In this document: piece after piece, positions 7,671 through 15,194 of the stretch
Layout of the letters: the number at the start of each line of letters is the position of its first letter
Numbering within the stretch: position 1 is the first letter of the stretch
NCBI GenBank assembly: GCA_946479835.1
Contig: CAMLHD010000013.1
Span: 1-18,732 of the forward strand
Length of the DNA: 18,732 nucleotides
Reading direction: 5' to 3'
Source of the DNA: an uncultured Candidatus Saccharibacteria bacterium
GTDB taxonomy: Bacteria > Patescibacteria > Saccharimonadia > Saccharimonadales > JACDBH01
Notes under the pieces: generated by a model
Databases searched by the model: none
What the model was told of the DNA's origin: nothing
The model's input: the letters and a program-made list of their open reading frames with translations, nothing else
Translations under genes and position numbers: made by a program

Positions 7671-7679
7671 ATTATACCA
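7671..7679 (-). promoter_or_regulatory. Extended -10 promoter for the 519-residue gene
   Basis: TGG-TATAAT (7679-7671) is a perfect extended -10. It ends 9 nt before the ATG at 7661, with no Shine-Dalgarno sequence between, so the mRNA should be leaderless. It begins just downstream of the tuf terminator. Confidence 0.65.
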
Positions 7680-7700
7680 TAATTATGGACTGTTAGAAAT

Positions 7701-7736
7701 ATAAAAACTCCCCAGAGCAATCCGAGGAGTTTTTAT
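7701..7736 (-). terminator. tuf intrinsic terminator
   Basis: An 11-bp inverted repeat (7701-7711 with 7726-7736, ATAAAAACTCC/GGAGTTTTTAT) with a 14-nt loop lies 13 nt after the tuf stop, giving a U-run on the minus transcript. It is symmetrical enough to act in both directions. Confidence 0.8.
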
Positions 7737-7748
7737 GGTTGGTATTGC

Positions 7749-8930
7749 TTACTTATTGATCTTGGTAACAACACCAGCGCCAACGGTGCGGCCGCCTTCG
7801 CGGATAGCGAAGCGCAGACCCTGCTCCATGGCGATCGGGGCAAGCAGCTTGACCTTGAAGGTCACGGTGTCGCCCGGCATAACCATTTCTTTGTCGGCTG
7901 GCAATTCAACCTCACCAGTTACATCCGTGGTACGGAAGTAGAACTGGGGCTTGTAGCCCTTGAAGAATGGCGTATGACGGCCACCTTCTTCTTTGGTAAG
8001 GATATAGACTTCAGCGTCGAATTCGGTGTGCGGGGTGATGGAACCCGGCTTGGCCAGAACCTGGCCGCGCTCGATGTCATCACGCTCAACACCGCGCAGC
8101 AGGATACCGGCGTTGTCGCCAGCCTGGCCCTGATCGAGGCTCTTCTTGAACATTTCGATACCGGTAACGACTGATTTCTGGGTAGCGCGGACGCCAACGA
8201 TTTCAACTTCGTCGTTAACCTTTACAACGCCTTGCTCGATACGGCCGGTGGCAACAGTACCGCGGCCCTTGATTGAGAAAACATCTTCGATAGCCATCAT
8301 GAACGGCTTGTCGAGATCACGCTTTGGTTCCTCGATGAATTCGTCCATGGCTTTGACCAGCTCCATGATAGCGTCTTCGTCGGCTGCAGAGCCTTCGAGA
8401 GCCTTGGTAGCTGAGCCCTTAACGATCGGGGCGTTCTCGTCAAAGTCGTTTTTGGCTAGCAGTTCGCGGATGTCCATTTCAACCAGCTCAACCAGGTCAG
8501 GGTCGGCCAGGTCCATCTTGTTCATGAAGACCAAGATCTTAGGCACGCCCACCTGCTTGGCAAGCAGAACGTGTTCGCGGGTCTGAGGCATGGGGCCGTC
8601 AGCGGCCGATACAACAAGAATCGCACCGTCAACCTGAGCGGCACCGGTGATCATGTTCTTGACGTAGTCGGCATGACCAGGCATGTCAACGTGAGCGTAG
8701 TGGCGCTTTTCGCTCTCGTATTCCTGGTGGGAAGTCGCGATGGTTATACCGCGGGCTTTTTCTTCCGGGGCGTTGTCGATCTGGTCGTAGGCGACCGGCT
8801 TGTTGACATCGCTTGGAAGCTTTTTAGCTAGTACAGCCGTGATGGCTGCGGTTAGAGTCGTCTTACCGTGGTCGACGTGACCCATGGTACCGACGTTTAC
8901 GTGAGGCTTAGATCGATCAAAATCTGCCAT
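7749..8930 (-). CDS. tuf: Elongation factor Tu
   Basis: 393 residues, normal length. EF-Tu delivers aminoacyl-tRNA to the ribosome using GTP. G motifs are present: G1 GHVDHGKTT (17-25), G2 RGITIATS, G3 DMPGH (82-86), G4 NKMD, G5 GSATKALEG (usually SAL). G3 is normally DCPGH in bacterial EF-Tu; here Cys is Met (ATG codon 8684-8682). Domains II and III follow ([56 protein letters not shown]). The gene has its own promoter and terminator and is transcribed apart from fusA, with a 120-nt gap after a membrane-protein gene. AAGGA lies about 11 nt upstream. Confidence 0.99.
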   Translation of the reverse strand: MADFDRSKPHVNVGTMGHVDHGKTTLTAAITAVLAKKLPSDVNKPVAYDQIDNAPEEKARGITIATSHQEYESEKRHYAHVDMPGHADYVKNMITGAAQVDGAILVVSAADGPMPQTREHVLLAKQVGVPKILVFMNKMDLADPDLVELVEMDIRELLAKNDFDENAPIVKGSATKALEGSAADEDAIMELVKAMDEFIEEPKRDLDKPFMMAIEDVFSIKGRGTVATGRIEQGVVKVNDEVEIVGVRATQKSVVTGIEMFKKSLDQGQAGDNAGILLRGVERDDIERGQVLAKPGSITPHTEFDAEVYILTKEEGGRHTPFFKGYKPQFYFRTTDVTGEVELPADKEMVMPGDTVTFKVKLLAPIAMEQGLRFAIREGGRTVGAGVVTKINK

Positions 8931-8975
8931 TTTGTAGTAATTCCTTGTTTAGTTGATAATAATTTCGCGGTCCAT

Positions 8976-8997
8976 GTTGTTCGACAAATCAAACAAC
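8976..8997 (-). promoter_or_regulatory. tuf leader hairpin
   Basis: A 9-bp stem with one U-G wobble (GUUGUUUGA / UCGAACAAC, forward positions 8976-8984 and 8989-8997) and a 4-nt loop, inside the predicted 84-nt tuf leader. No known regulatory class is recognised. Confidence 0.45.
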
Positions 8998-9020
8998 GCC
9001 CTCACGCGAGTTACCCATGA

Positions 9021-9050
9021 ATAATAGCAAATTACAGATACGGTTGTAAA
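9021..9050 (-). promoter_or_regulatory. tuf promoter
   Basis: TTTACA (9050-9045), 18-nt spacer, TGC-TATTAT (-10 at 9026-9021), a near-consensus extended promoter. Start point expected near 9014. The -35 lies 7 nt after the stop codon of the upstream membrane-protein gene. Confidence 0.75.
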
Positions 9051-9056
9051 GCACTT

Positions 9057-9689
9057 TTAAGAAGTAATGACCCGTTCCCGAAGAACTACGCAGCGCGCCA
9101 TGACGATCAGAAAGAAGGTGGCGGCCGCCAGCAACAAGGCGGCCACAAACATCGGCAGCAGCGAGCTGAAAGAAAAGTCATTGATCGCCGAGAGGAACAG
9201 CGCGGACGCCTGCGGCAGGATGTGCGCGAAGTAAAGGTAGAGCCAGAACAGCAGGATGGCGGTGGCGATTACCCTGATAAATATCCTGGCTATAGCTTCG
9301 GGCAGTGCTCTGGATTGCTTGAAGCCGCGCGGCAGCATCATGCCCCTGGTCTTAGGCAGATCGCTTTTATAAGCCTGCAAGGCGCTGACCGCAAAATACA
9401 TCGCCACATATACGCTTACGCCAATCAGCATCCAGAAAATGATAGTCAGTATCCGCGGGCCTATGGTCTCATCGATAAAATTAAGCGTTTCCTTGAAGCG
9501 CAGCTCAATGTAATCAATCAGGAACACATAGACTTCGCCCTGGACATTCCTGACGAACGTCAGAGTGTTAGAAAGCGTCAGAAAAAGCAGTGCCGCGGCC
9601 GGAAGTATCAGCAGCTCGTATTTGGACGGCAGAAAAGCCCGCCGGAAACGGCTGGTATCCTTTATATTTTCTTGTGAGGATGAGGACAT
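9057..9689 (-). CDS. Four-helix membrane protein, unknown
   Basis: A 210-residue integral membrane protein with four predicted helices at about 25-46, 79-102, 136-158 and 177-198, and a soluble loop of about 55 residues between the first two (FLIDYIELRFKETLNFIDE). Cytoplasmic loops are basic (LPKTRGMMLPRGFKQSR). I do not recognise the family. It lies between the DUF1996 gene and tuf, with its own strong promoter 11 nt before the start codon and no Shine-Dalgarno sequence, so it need not be co-regulated with the elongation factors. Confidence 0.8.
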   Translation of the reverse strand: MSSSSQENIKDTSRFRRAFLPSKYELLILPAAALLFLTLSNTLTFVRNVQGEVYVFLIDYIELRFKETLNFIDETIGPRILTIIFWMLIGVSVYVAMYFAVSALQAYKSDLPKTRGMMLPRGFKQSRALPEAIARIFIRVIATAILLFWLYLYFAHILPQASALFLSAINDFSFSSLLPMFVAALLLAAATFFLIVMARCVVLRERVITS

Positions 9690-9700
9690 CGCTTAAATGG

Positions 9701-9729
9701 AGTATAAGCATACCTGTTTATGCTGTAAA
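9701..9729 (-). promoter_or_regulatory. Promoter of the four-helix membrane protein gene
   Basis: TTTACA (9729-9724), 17-nt spacer, TATACT (9706-9701), close to consensus. The ATG at 9689 is 11 nt beyond the -10, so the leader would be about 5 nt or absent. Confidence 0.7.
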
Positions 9730-9736
9730 GAATCGG

Positions 9737-10930
9737 CTACTTGAAGTAATCCGTATAGCCCGATATCCGCATCGGGCCGTTGTAATCGGCTGGTTCTTTT
9801 AGCATCTTGCCGTTGCAGAGCCGTCCGTTGCTGACGTTTTTCATATTGCGTATGCAGTTCTGGGTCCAGGCATCCATGACGTTGTTGTCCCATGCGCCGA
9901 ACCAATCAGCGTGGAAAGTGGAACCGTCGGTATGGGTCATGCCGGGCATGTTATCGGATGACAATGTCCATCCGCTGGTATTGCCGGCGTTGTTCCAAAA
10001 GGCGAATTCGGTGAGCGCAGGCAGATGGACCGGATGGGTTGTCGGGCATCGGGGCTGGCCGTCGTTCGGATCGTAGTAAATATAGGCCATGTGGCTGCGG
10101 TGATTGGGACTGTCGAGATTGACACCGTCCCAGCACGTCGGGAAATAAACGGCGGCTATCAGCGCTTCGCCTGGCGGGCAGGAATTGGGAATGTTGCCAG
10201 ACTTGTTCTGAGTCGCGTCGCAATACCAATCCATGTGACGGTTCTGGTCCGCCGGCCCATTAACATCGTAGCCGGCTATGATACGCAGACCATTTGGAAT
10301 GTCATGGACGTTACGTATGCAGGCCTGTTTTTGCGACAAGTTGGTGGCCGCATACGGGCACGGGGAATCCTTGTAGTAGAGATTGAAGAAGCTGGGCACG
10401 ACTACCTTGTTGCCATCGTTCCTGTCAAAGACCGCCGGCATCCAGTAGCCGGTGCGGTTAAGCGGCCCGCCGACGCATGAGCCGTCGCCTGCTGAGCGTA
10501 ATGACTGATAGGTGCTGTTGTGGTCCAGCGACTTGTTGCCGAAGAACATGTGCAGATGGCCCTTGTTGGCCTGGCCCGGATAAACGATCGGATCAAAGTA
10601 GCCTAAATGCGAGAAACTGCAGGTAAACCTAAAGCTGCCCGACGGTTCCCACGAGCTATCGTCTATCGGCCAAGGGTCGTCCTGCAGCCAGTCATTCGTA
10701 TTGAAATTACTGGGCACATCGGCATACGGGTCGCCGGTGCTGGACTCATTGAACCTAAGCGCATTGCCGCCGGAGGCGGATGTGTCGGATATTACGCTTA
10801 CTTCGCCCGTGTTAGTGCCAGATTCGGCCTCGAATTTGAAGTGCACCGCAGCAAATACAACCGAACTTGCGCCCAGCACTATTATCAATATCAGAGCAGG
10901 TAGCAGTAGTACCCTTCTATGTACTGCCAT
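9737..10930 (-). CDS. Secreted DUF1996-family protein
   Basis: 397 residues. A signal peptide (1-28, RRVLLLPALILIIVLG, AxA-like VVFAA) targets it outside the cell. Residues about 29-75 (FEAESGTNTGE, SASGGNALRFN) resemble a CBM6-like carbohydrate-binding strand pattern but are too short to be certain. From about 100 to 397 it matches DUF1996: CSFSHLGYFDPIVYPGQ, GHLHMFFGN (124-132), HRSHMAYIYYDP (277-288), and HADWFGAWD (340-348), with many cysteines. DUF1996 is known mainly from fungi and actinobacteria; its biochemical role is uncertain. The gene lies between fusA and the tuf side, starting 42 nt after the fusA stop, with its own promoter ending 10 nt before the ATG. Confidence 0.85.
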   Translation of the reverse strand: MAVHRRVLLLPALILIIVLGASSVVFAAVHFKFEAESGTNTGEVSVISDTSASGGNALRFNESSTGDPYADVPSNFNTNDWLQDDPWPIDDSSWEPSGSFRFTCSFSHLGYFDPIVYPGQANKGHLHMFFGNKSLDHNSTYQSLRSAGDGSCVGGPLNRTGYWMPAVFDRNDGNKVVVPSFFNLYYKDSPCPYAATNLSQKQACIRNVHDIPNGLRIIAGYDVNGPADQNRHMDWYCDATQNKSGNIPNSCPPGEALIAAVYFPTCWDGVNLDSPNHRSHMAYIYYDPNDGQPRCPTTHPVHLPALTEFAFWNNAGNTSGWTLSSDNMPGMTHTDGSTFHADWFGAWDNNVMDAWTQNCIRNMKNVSNGRLCNGKMLKEPADYNGPMRISGYTDYFK

Positions 10931-10940
10931 AACTGGCTTA

Positions 10941-10969
10941 AGTATAGACTGACTATTTAAAAATGTAAC
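10941..10969 (-). promoter_or_regulatory. Promoter of the DUF1996 gene
   Basis: GTTACA (10969-10964), 17-nt spacer, TATACT (10946-10941). The ATG at 10930 lies 10 nt past the -10, so the mRNA would be nearly leaderless. The -35 begins 3 nt downstream of the fusA stop codon. Confidence 0.55.
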
Positions 10970-10971
10970 GC

Positions 10972-13059
10972 TTACTTGGAGCGTTTGGAGGCAATGGCTT
11001 CGGCCACATTGTTCGGAACGTCGGCGTAGTGGTCAAGCTCCATGCTGGAGCTGGCACGTCCCTTGGTTGCCGAGCGGAGCGAAGTTGTGTAGCCGAACAT
11101 TTCGCCCAAAGGCACGAAAGCGGTAACTTCCTTGATACCAGCCTGCAAGTCTTCCATAGATTCGATGCGGCCGCGCTTGGAGTTCAGGTCGCCGATAACA
11201 TCGCCCATGAATTCCTCAGGGGTAACGACAACAACCTTCATAACTGGTTCAAGCAGTACCGGGCCGGCTTTCTTCATAGCCTCAGTAAAGGCCATTGAAC
11301 CGGCGATCTTGAAGGCCATTTCCGAGGAGTCAACGTCGTGGAAGGAACCGTCATACAGTTCCACCTTAACATCAACCACCGGATAGCCGGCCACCGTACC
11401 AGTGGTCATGGCTTCTTTAACGCCTTCTTCGACCGGTTTGATGAACTCGCCAGGAATTACGCCACCCTTGATGGAGTTGATGAACTCAAAGCCCTTGCCT
11501 TGTTCGTTCTGAGAAATACGTACCCAAGCGTCGCCGTACTGGCCGCGGCCGCCGGATTGGCGGATGAACTTGCCTTGGGCTTCGACGCCGTCCTTACGGA
11601 TGGTTTCGCGGTAGGCAACTTGTGGAGCGCCGACGTTGGCTTCCACGTCAAATTCACGCTTCATGCGGTCTACGATGATTTCCAAGTGTAGCTCGCCCAT
11701 GCCGGATATAACGGTTTGGCCGGTTTCTTCGTCCACCTTGATGCGGAATGTCGGGTCTTCTTCGGCCAGACGCTGCATAGCGATAGACATCTTTTCTTGG
11801 TCGCTCTTAGTCTTTGGTTCGATAGCGATAGATACGGGCGGCTCCGGGAAGGTAATGCTTTCCAGCACGATCGGGTGCGCCTGGTCGGCCAGTGTGTGGC
11901 CGGTAGTGGTGCCTTTGAGGCCTACGATGGCGGCAATGTCGCCGGCCGAGACTTCAGAGATATCTTCGCGTTTGTCGGCTTGCATGCGTACGATTCGGCC
12001 AATGCGTTCTTTTTCGCCGGTGGAAGTGTTCAATACATAAGAACCTGCGTTCATCTTGCCGGAGTAGACGCGGTAGTAAGCCAGCTTACCCACGAACGGA
12101 TCAGTCGTAATCTTAAAGGCCAGGCCGCTGAGCGGCTCTGAAGCCTCAGGCTTGCGCTCAACTTCATCACCGGTCTTAGGATGCTTGCCCCATGTAGATC
12201 CGCGGTCCAGCGGGCTTGGCAGGAAGTCCTTGACCATGTCCAAGACTTTTTCAACGATGACACCGCGGCCGTCGCCGCCGGTTACGGCAAAGAAGTTGCC
12301 GCTTAGCACGGCGGAGCGGATAGCCTGGCGGATTTCGTCCTCAGATAGGCCGTCTTCGCCGACTTCAAAGTATTTCTCAAGCATGGCTTCGTCTTCGGCT
12401 ACGGCATTTTCAATCAGCAGCGAGCGGTATTTCTTGACCTGATCCATCATGTCGGCCGGAACTTCGCCGACTTTCAGCTCTTTGTCAGCGAACTCGTTAT
12501 AGGTGTAAGCCTTCATGTCTACGAGATCGACAAGACCGTTGATGCTCTGTTCAAAGCCGATCGGCAGATGAACCGGGAAAGCCCGCTTGCTCAGGCGGTT
12601 ATGGATCGATTCCAGGGATTTGTAGAAATCACCGCCGGTCTGATTGATCTTGTTAATAAAACAGATGCGGGGCACGCCATATTTGTCGGCCTGGCGCCAA
12701 ACGGTTTCGGATTGGGATTCCACGCCCATCTTGCCGTCGAACACCACACAGGCGCCGTCGAGCACACGCAAACTGCGCTCAACCTCAACCGTGAAGTCGA
12801 TGTGGCCCGGGGTGTCGATGATGTTGATCTGGTGGTCTTTCCAGTAGCAGGTTACGGCAGCAGACACGATGGTGATACCGCGCTCACGCTCCTGAGCCAT
12901 CCAGTCGGTGGTGGTTTCGCCTTCGTGAACGGCGCCGATCTTGTGCTTCAGGCCGGTGCGATACAGGATGCCCTCGGTCGTGGTGGTTTTTCCAGCGTCA
13001 ATATGCGCGATAATGCCCATATTGCGGATGTTCTTCATTTCGGTCTTCTTATCTGCCAT
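10972..13059 (-). CDS. fusA: Elongation factor G with divergent G4/G5 motifs
   Basis: 695 residues, normal length, drives ribosomal translocation with GTP. G1 AHIDAGKTTTTEG (18-30), G2 RGITIVSAA, G3 DTPGHIDF are intact. G4, normally NKxD, reads FINKINQTGGDF: N136 K137 I138 N139 (codon AAT at 12645-12643), so Asp is Asn. The G5 region, normally CGSAFKN, reads FFAVTGGDGRGV (256-267), with the SA pair missing and two residues shorter. Domains II-V are typical (GMGELHLEIIVDRMKREF, GGRGQYGD, GSFHDVDSSEMAFKIAGSMAF). Both guanine-recognition motifs are changed, which needs checking. No Shine-Dalgarno sequence is clear; the leader contains two hairpins. Confidence 0.98.
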   Translation of the reverse strand: MADKKTEMKNIRNMGIIAHIDAGKTTTTEGILYRTGLKHKIGAVHEGETTTDWMAQERERGITIVSAAVTCYWKDHQINIIDTPGHIDFTVEVERSLRVLDGACVVFDGKMGVESQSETVWRQADKYGVPRICFINKINQTGGDFYKSLESIHNRLSKRAFPVHLPIGFEQSINGLVDLVDMKAYTYNEFADKELKVGEVPADMMDQVKKYRSLLIENAVAEDEAMLEKYFEVGEDGLSEDEIRQAIRSAVLSGNFFAVTGGDGRGVIVEKVLDMVKDFLPSPLDRGSTWGKHPKTGDEVERKPEASEPLSGLAFKITTDPFVGKLAYYRVYSGKMNAGSYVLNTSTGEKERIGRIVRMQADKREDISEVSAGDIAAIVGLKGTTTGHTLADQAHPIVLESITFPEPPVSIAIEPKTKSDQEKMSIAMQRLAEEDPTFRIKVDEETGQTVISGMGELHLEIIVDRMKREFDVEANVGAPQVAYRETIRKDGVEAQGKFIRQSGGRGQYGDAWVRISQNEQGKGFEFINSIKGGVIPGEFIKPVEEGVKEAMTTGTVAGYPVVDVKVELYDGSFHDVDSSEMAFKIAGSMAFTEAMKKAGPVLLEPVMKVVVVTPEEFMGDVIGDLNSKRGRIESMEDLQAGIKEVTAFVPLGEMFGYTTSLRSATKGRASSSMELDHYADVPNNVAEAIASKRSK

Positions 13060-13077
13060 AACTTTTACGCTTCGCTT

Positions 13078-13135
13078 TCGAGGGACACCTGCGGCTTCCC
13101 TCGACGCACGGGGCGCGGAATAAATCCTGGCGCCC
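13078..13135 (-). promoter_or_regulatory. Two hairpins in the fusA leader
   Basis: Stem 1: 8 bp, TCGAGGGA/TCCCTCGA (13078-13085 with 13097-13104), 11-nt loop. Stem 2: 6 bp, GGGCGC/GCGCCC (13111-13116 with 13130-13135), GC-rich. Both lie between the upstream terminator (13186-13208) and the fusA start, and no Shine-Dalgarno sequence sits near the ATG. The promoter itself is unclear, with TAATAT/TATAGT candidates near 13165-13175. Regulation by these hairpins is inference. Confidence 0.5.
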
Positions 13136-13185
13136 TCGGCTGCTCTTTTCCCTTCCTATTAAACTATATTAGTTATGCGCCACTT

Positions 13186-13208
13186 AAAAAATAAGTGCGA
13201 GCGCACTT
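13186..13208 (-). terminator. Intrinsic terminator of the 363-residue gene
   Basis: On the minus strand AAGTGCGCTCGCACTT (6-7-bp stem, 13193-13208) is followed by ATTTTTT. It lies 45 nt after the stop of the 363-residue gene and before the fusA leader, so fusA should be transcribed separately. Confidence 0.85.
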
Positions 13209-13252
13209 CCCTGTTATTTTAGCCGAAACTGCCTGCAATAACAAGTGGCCGC

Positions 13253-14344
13253 CTAGATGCTGGTCGATGAAGGCTCGGTCGGAGCTGTGAACCTTTCTTG
13301 CAGCAGCCGCTGGAAGTCATCGTAGGGCATGGCGTCGTTTGGAGTTGCAATGTTAACCGGCTCACCGTATTCGCCCAAAGTTACCGTGGAAGTTATCAGT
13401 GTACCGCCCTCTTCTTGTTTCAATTCTACTTTGACGAACCGGTTCGTGTTTTTGTCTACCCAAAGGGTAAATTTGTCGGTCAGCACATCGTTGACAGTAT
13501 TTTCTATGCCAAGTTTTTCGGCCACGAAATCATTGAGCTCCTTGAGCTTTTCTTTGTTCAGCTCGACTTCGTAACGCACGGTTTTCTGGCCGTCCACGTC
13601 CTCGTTTTCGAAGCTTGTGATCTTGTAAGTGTTGTCGGCCCTTATCTTATTTAGTATTTCCTGGCGCAGGCCCGGATCAAAATTACCGACGATTACTTCG
13701 CCAAGCGGCGTATTGACATCGATGATTCCGGCCGCCGGATCAGCCGCAATGGCTTCTTCGTCGCCATCCAGCCTGACCCACTTGTCCTTGACGTCGTCTG
13801 TCAGATCGGCCTCCTGGCCGAACAGTTCCCAGACGTATTCGCTGTATTTTGCATAGCCTTCGCCGGGCTTAGGGCTGACGGCTTCGCCTTCCATTTTCAT
13901 TACAACGCCCTGTGAGTCTACATCCATAGATAAAGTGCCGCCGGTCTTGGACTCCTTCGGATCGGTAAAATCGGTTTCGGTGTTAAGCGTAAAATTCAGG
14001 CCTTCGCCTACCGTGGCGTAGTCCTGGCTGATGGTTGTAACCATCAGATGATTCTCTAGCGCCTTCGCAAACCGCTTTTCCGGCGTCAATGCCGTGGCAT
14101 TCAGGCCCAGCAGTGCTGCCAGGACGGCCAGCGCCAATATGACCACGCCGGCTATCAGCCATAATTTCCTACGGCCGGACTTAGCCGGCTTATTATCTAA
14201 TGTCACCGCACCAATCGTAGCTACGGACGGCACTTGCGGGTCCGGCGGTACTGGCGGCAAGGGTCCCTGAACAGGCGTAGGCTGTACATTAGGAATAGAA
14301 CTGTTTGGTTCCGGGGATTGGTTTTGGTCTTTTTGCGGTTCCAT
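13253..14344 (-). CDS. Membrane-anchored extracytoplasmic protein, LppX/LprG-like fold possible
   Basis: I use the ATG at 14344 (363 residues); the upstream frame coincides with the -10 element. An N-terminal cytoplasmic part of about 60 residues is Pro/Gln/Ser-rich and disordered, followed by GRRK, one membrane helix (61-81, LWLIAGVVILALAVLAALLG), then an outward domain of about 280 residues. The C-terminal domain has beta-strand-rich segments such as TLSMDVDSQGVVMKMEG, YEVELNKEKLKELNDFV and FTLWVDKNTNRFVKVELKQ, reminiscent of lipid-carrying LppX/LprG or LolA-type half-barrels. That assignment is tentative. It lies between the small secreted protein and fusA. Function unknown. Confidence 0.8.
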   Translation of the reverse strand: MEPQKDQNQSPEPNSSIPNVQPTPVQGPLPPVPPDPQVPSVATIGAVTLDNKPAKSGRRKLWLIAGVVILALAVLAALLGLNATALTPEKRFAKALENHLMVTTISQDYATVGEGLNFTLNTETDFTDPKESKTGGTLSMDVDSQGVVMKMEGEAVSPKPGEGYAKYSEYVWELFGQEADLTDDVKDKWVRLDGDEEAIAADPAAGIIDVNTPLGEVIVGNFDPGLRQEILNKIRADNTYKITSFENEDVDGQKTVRYEVELNKEKLKELNDFVAEKLGIENTVNDVLTDKFTLWVDKNTNRFVKVELKQEEGGTLITSTVTLGEYGEPVNIATPNDAMPYDDFQRLLQERFTAPTEPSSTSI

Positions 14345-14364
14345 TATATAGGCTGCTAGGCCCA

Positions 14365-14392
14365 ATTATAGGGAACGTTCAATTAAACACAA
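14365..14392 (-). promoter_or_regulatory. Promoter of the 363-residue gene
   Basis: TTGTGT (14392-14387), 16-nt spacer, TATAAT (14370-14365, perfect). Start point expected near 14358, giving a short leader of about 14 nt. Confidence 0.6.
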
Positions 14393-14411
14393 GAAGTATT
14401 GTAGGAAGCGC

Positions 14412-14720
14412 TTAGCCGACTTTTTCGACGGTTATCTTATAGACGAACGGATAGCTGGAGGTACAGGTAGCCTTGGACATGCTGCCGATGCCAACCCAGG
14501 GGCCTGACCTGATGATACCAGGGCCGTTATCGAAGAAGGTGCACCAGACACGCACCCGGTAAGCGCCCGTGCCCGAGAAGCATCTGACGCTGCCGCTCTG
14601 CGGAGTCGAACCGGTGTATTTTATAGTGGAGCAATTGCTGGCTAACGCGGACGCCGCACCCGGCAGCAGGAACATGCAGCTAGCCAATACTGCTAGGAAC
14701 AACCCTACGATTTTTTTCAT
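14412..14720 (-). CDS. Small secreted four-cysteine protein
   Basis: 102 residues. MKKIVGLFLAVLA starts a signal peptide; a signal-peptidase-I site is likely at ASALA (23-27). An LASC sequence at 12-15 formally fits a lipobox, so a lipoprotein cannot be excluded. The mature part of about 75 residues has four cysteines (30, 47, 60, 86), suggesting two disulfides, and motifs YRVRVWC and SGPWVGIGSMSKATC. Similar GPW/WS-and-Cys layouts occur in small secreted proteins of actinobacteria, from memory only. GGAG lies 8-10 nt before the ATG. Its role (for example host contact or toxin) is unknown. Confidence 0.8.
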   Translation of the reverse strand: MKKIVGLFLAVLASCMFLLPGAASALASNCSTIKYTGSTPQSGSVRCFSGTGAYRVRVWCTFFDNGPGIIRSGPWVGIGSMSKATCTSSYPFVYKITVEKVG

Positions 14721-14793
14721 AACAGTCTCCTATTTATTACTTGATATCGCTACGTTACTCCGTAATTCAGCGCATAACAATAAAGAAGCTTAC

Positions 14794-14820
14794 AAAAAAA
14801 CCGGACTTTTCGGCCCGGTT
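14794..14820 (-). terminator. Intrinsic terminator of the rpsL-rpsG transcript
   Basis: AACCGG (14820-14815) pairs with CCGGTT (14804-14799), followed by a run of T's (14800-14794) on the minus strand. It lies about 25 nt after the stop of the 113-residue gene that follows rpsG, ending that transcript before the small secreted protein. Confidence 0.8.
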
Positions 14821-14844
14821 CTTTTCTGCCATTTTAGTTGTTGC

Positions 14845-15186
14845 TTATAGTTCCCTTATTCTTTGTAAAACCCGTCTGCCGATTGAAACGGATGTTGAGC
14901 GCAATTTTGAATTGTCCATGCTTTCACGGACGCTGCAGATGTCTTCGGCCGGACCGTCACAGCCGCGGGCCTTTGCCTGCAGCATGTGCTCGGTTAGCCG
15001 CATCTGTCTCTTCACACCATCGAAACGAGGGTGATTCGGGTCATCTATCTCAATTTCTTGTTCCAAATGAGCGGAAGCTGCCGGGCTGCTGGTATGCAGG
15101 TCCACTATGCGCATACGCGCAGGACAAGGTTCGCCGGTTGATGGGCAGGCGACCTCTGCCAGATCATATTGGATTGCCTCGGTCAC
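14845..15186 (-). CDS. Hypothetical Cys-containing 113-residue protein after rpsG
   Basis: Begins with GTG at 15186, 8 nt after the rpsG TAA, and ends just before an intrinsic terminator, so it belongs to the rpsL-rpsG transcript. Cysteines at 14, 21, 76 and 84 occur in ACPSTGEPCPARM and ARGCDGPAEDICS. There is no signal peptide or membrane segment; the middle is acidic (EQEIEIDDPNHPRFDG) and the C-terminus basic. I do not recognise it. Its position directly after a ribosomal gene parallels the 86-residue ORF after rpsJ. Confidence 0.65.
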   Translation of the reverse strand: MTEAIQYDLAEVACPSTGEPCPARMRIVDLHTSSPAASAHLEQEIEIDDPNHPRFDGVKRQMRLTEHMLQAKARGCDGPAEDICSVRESMDNSKLRSTSVSIGRRVLQRIREL

Positions 15187-15194
15187 TGTGGTTG

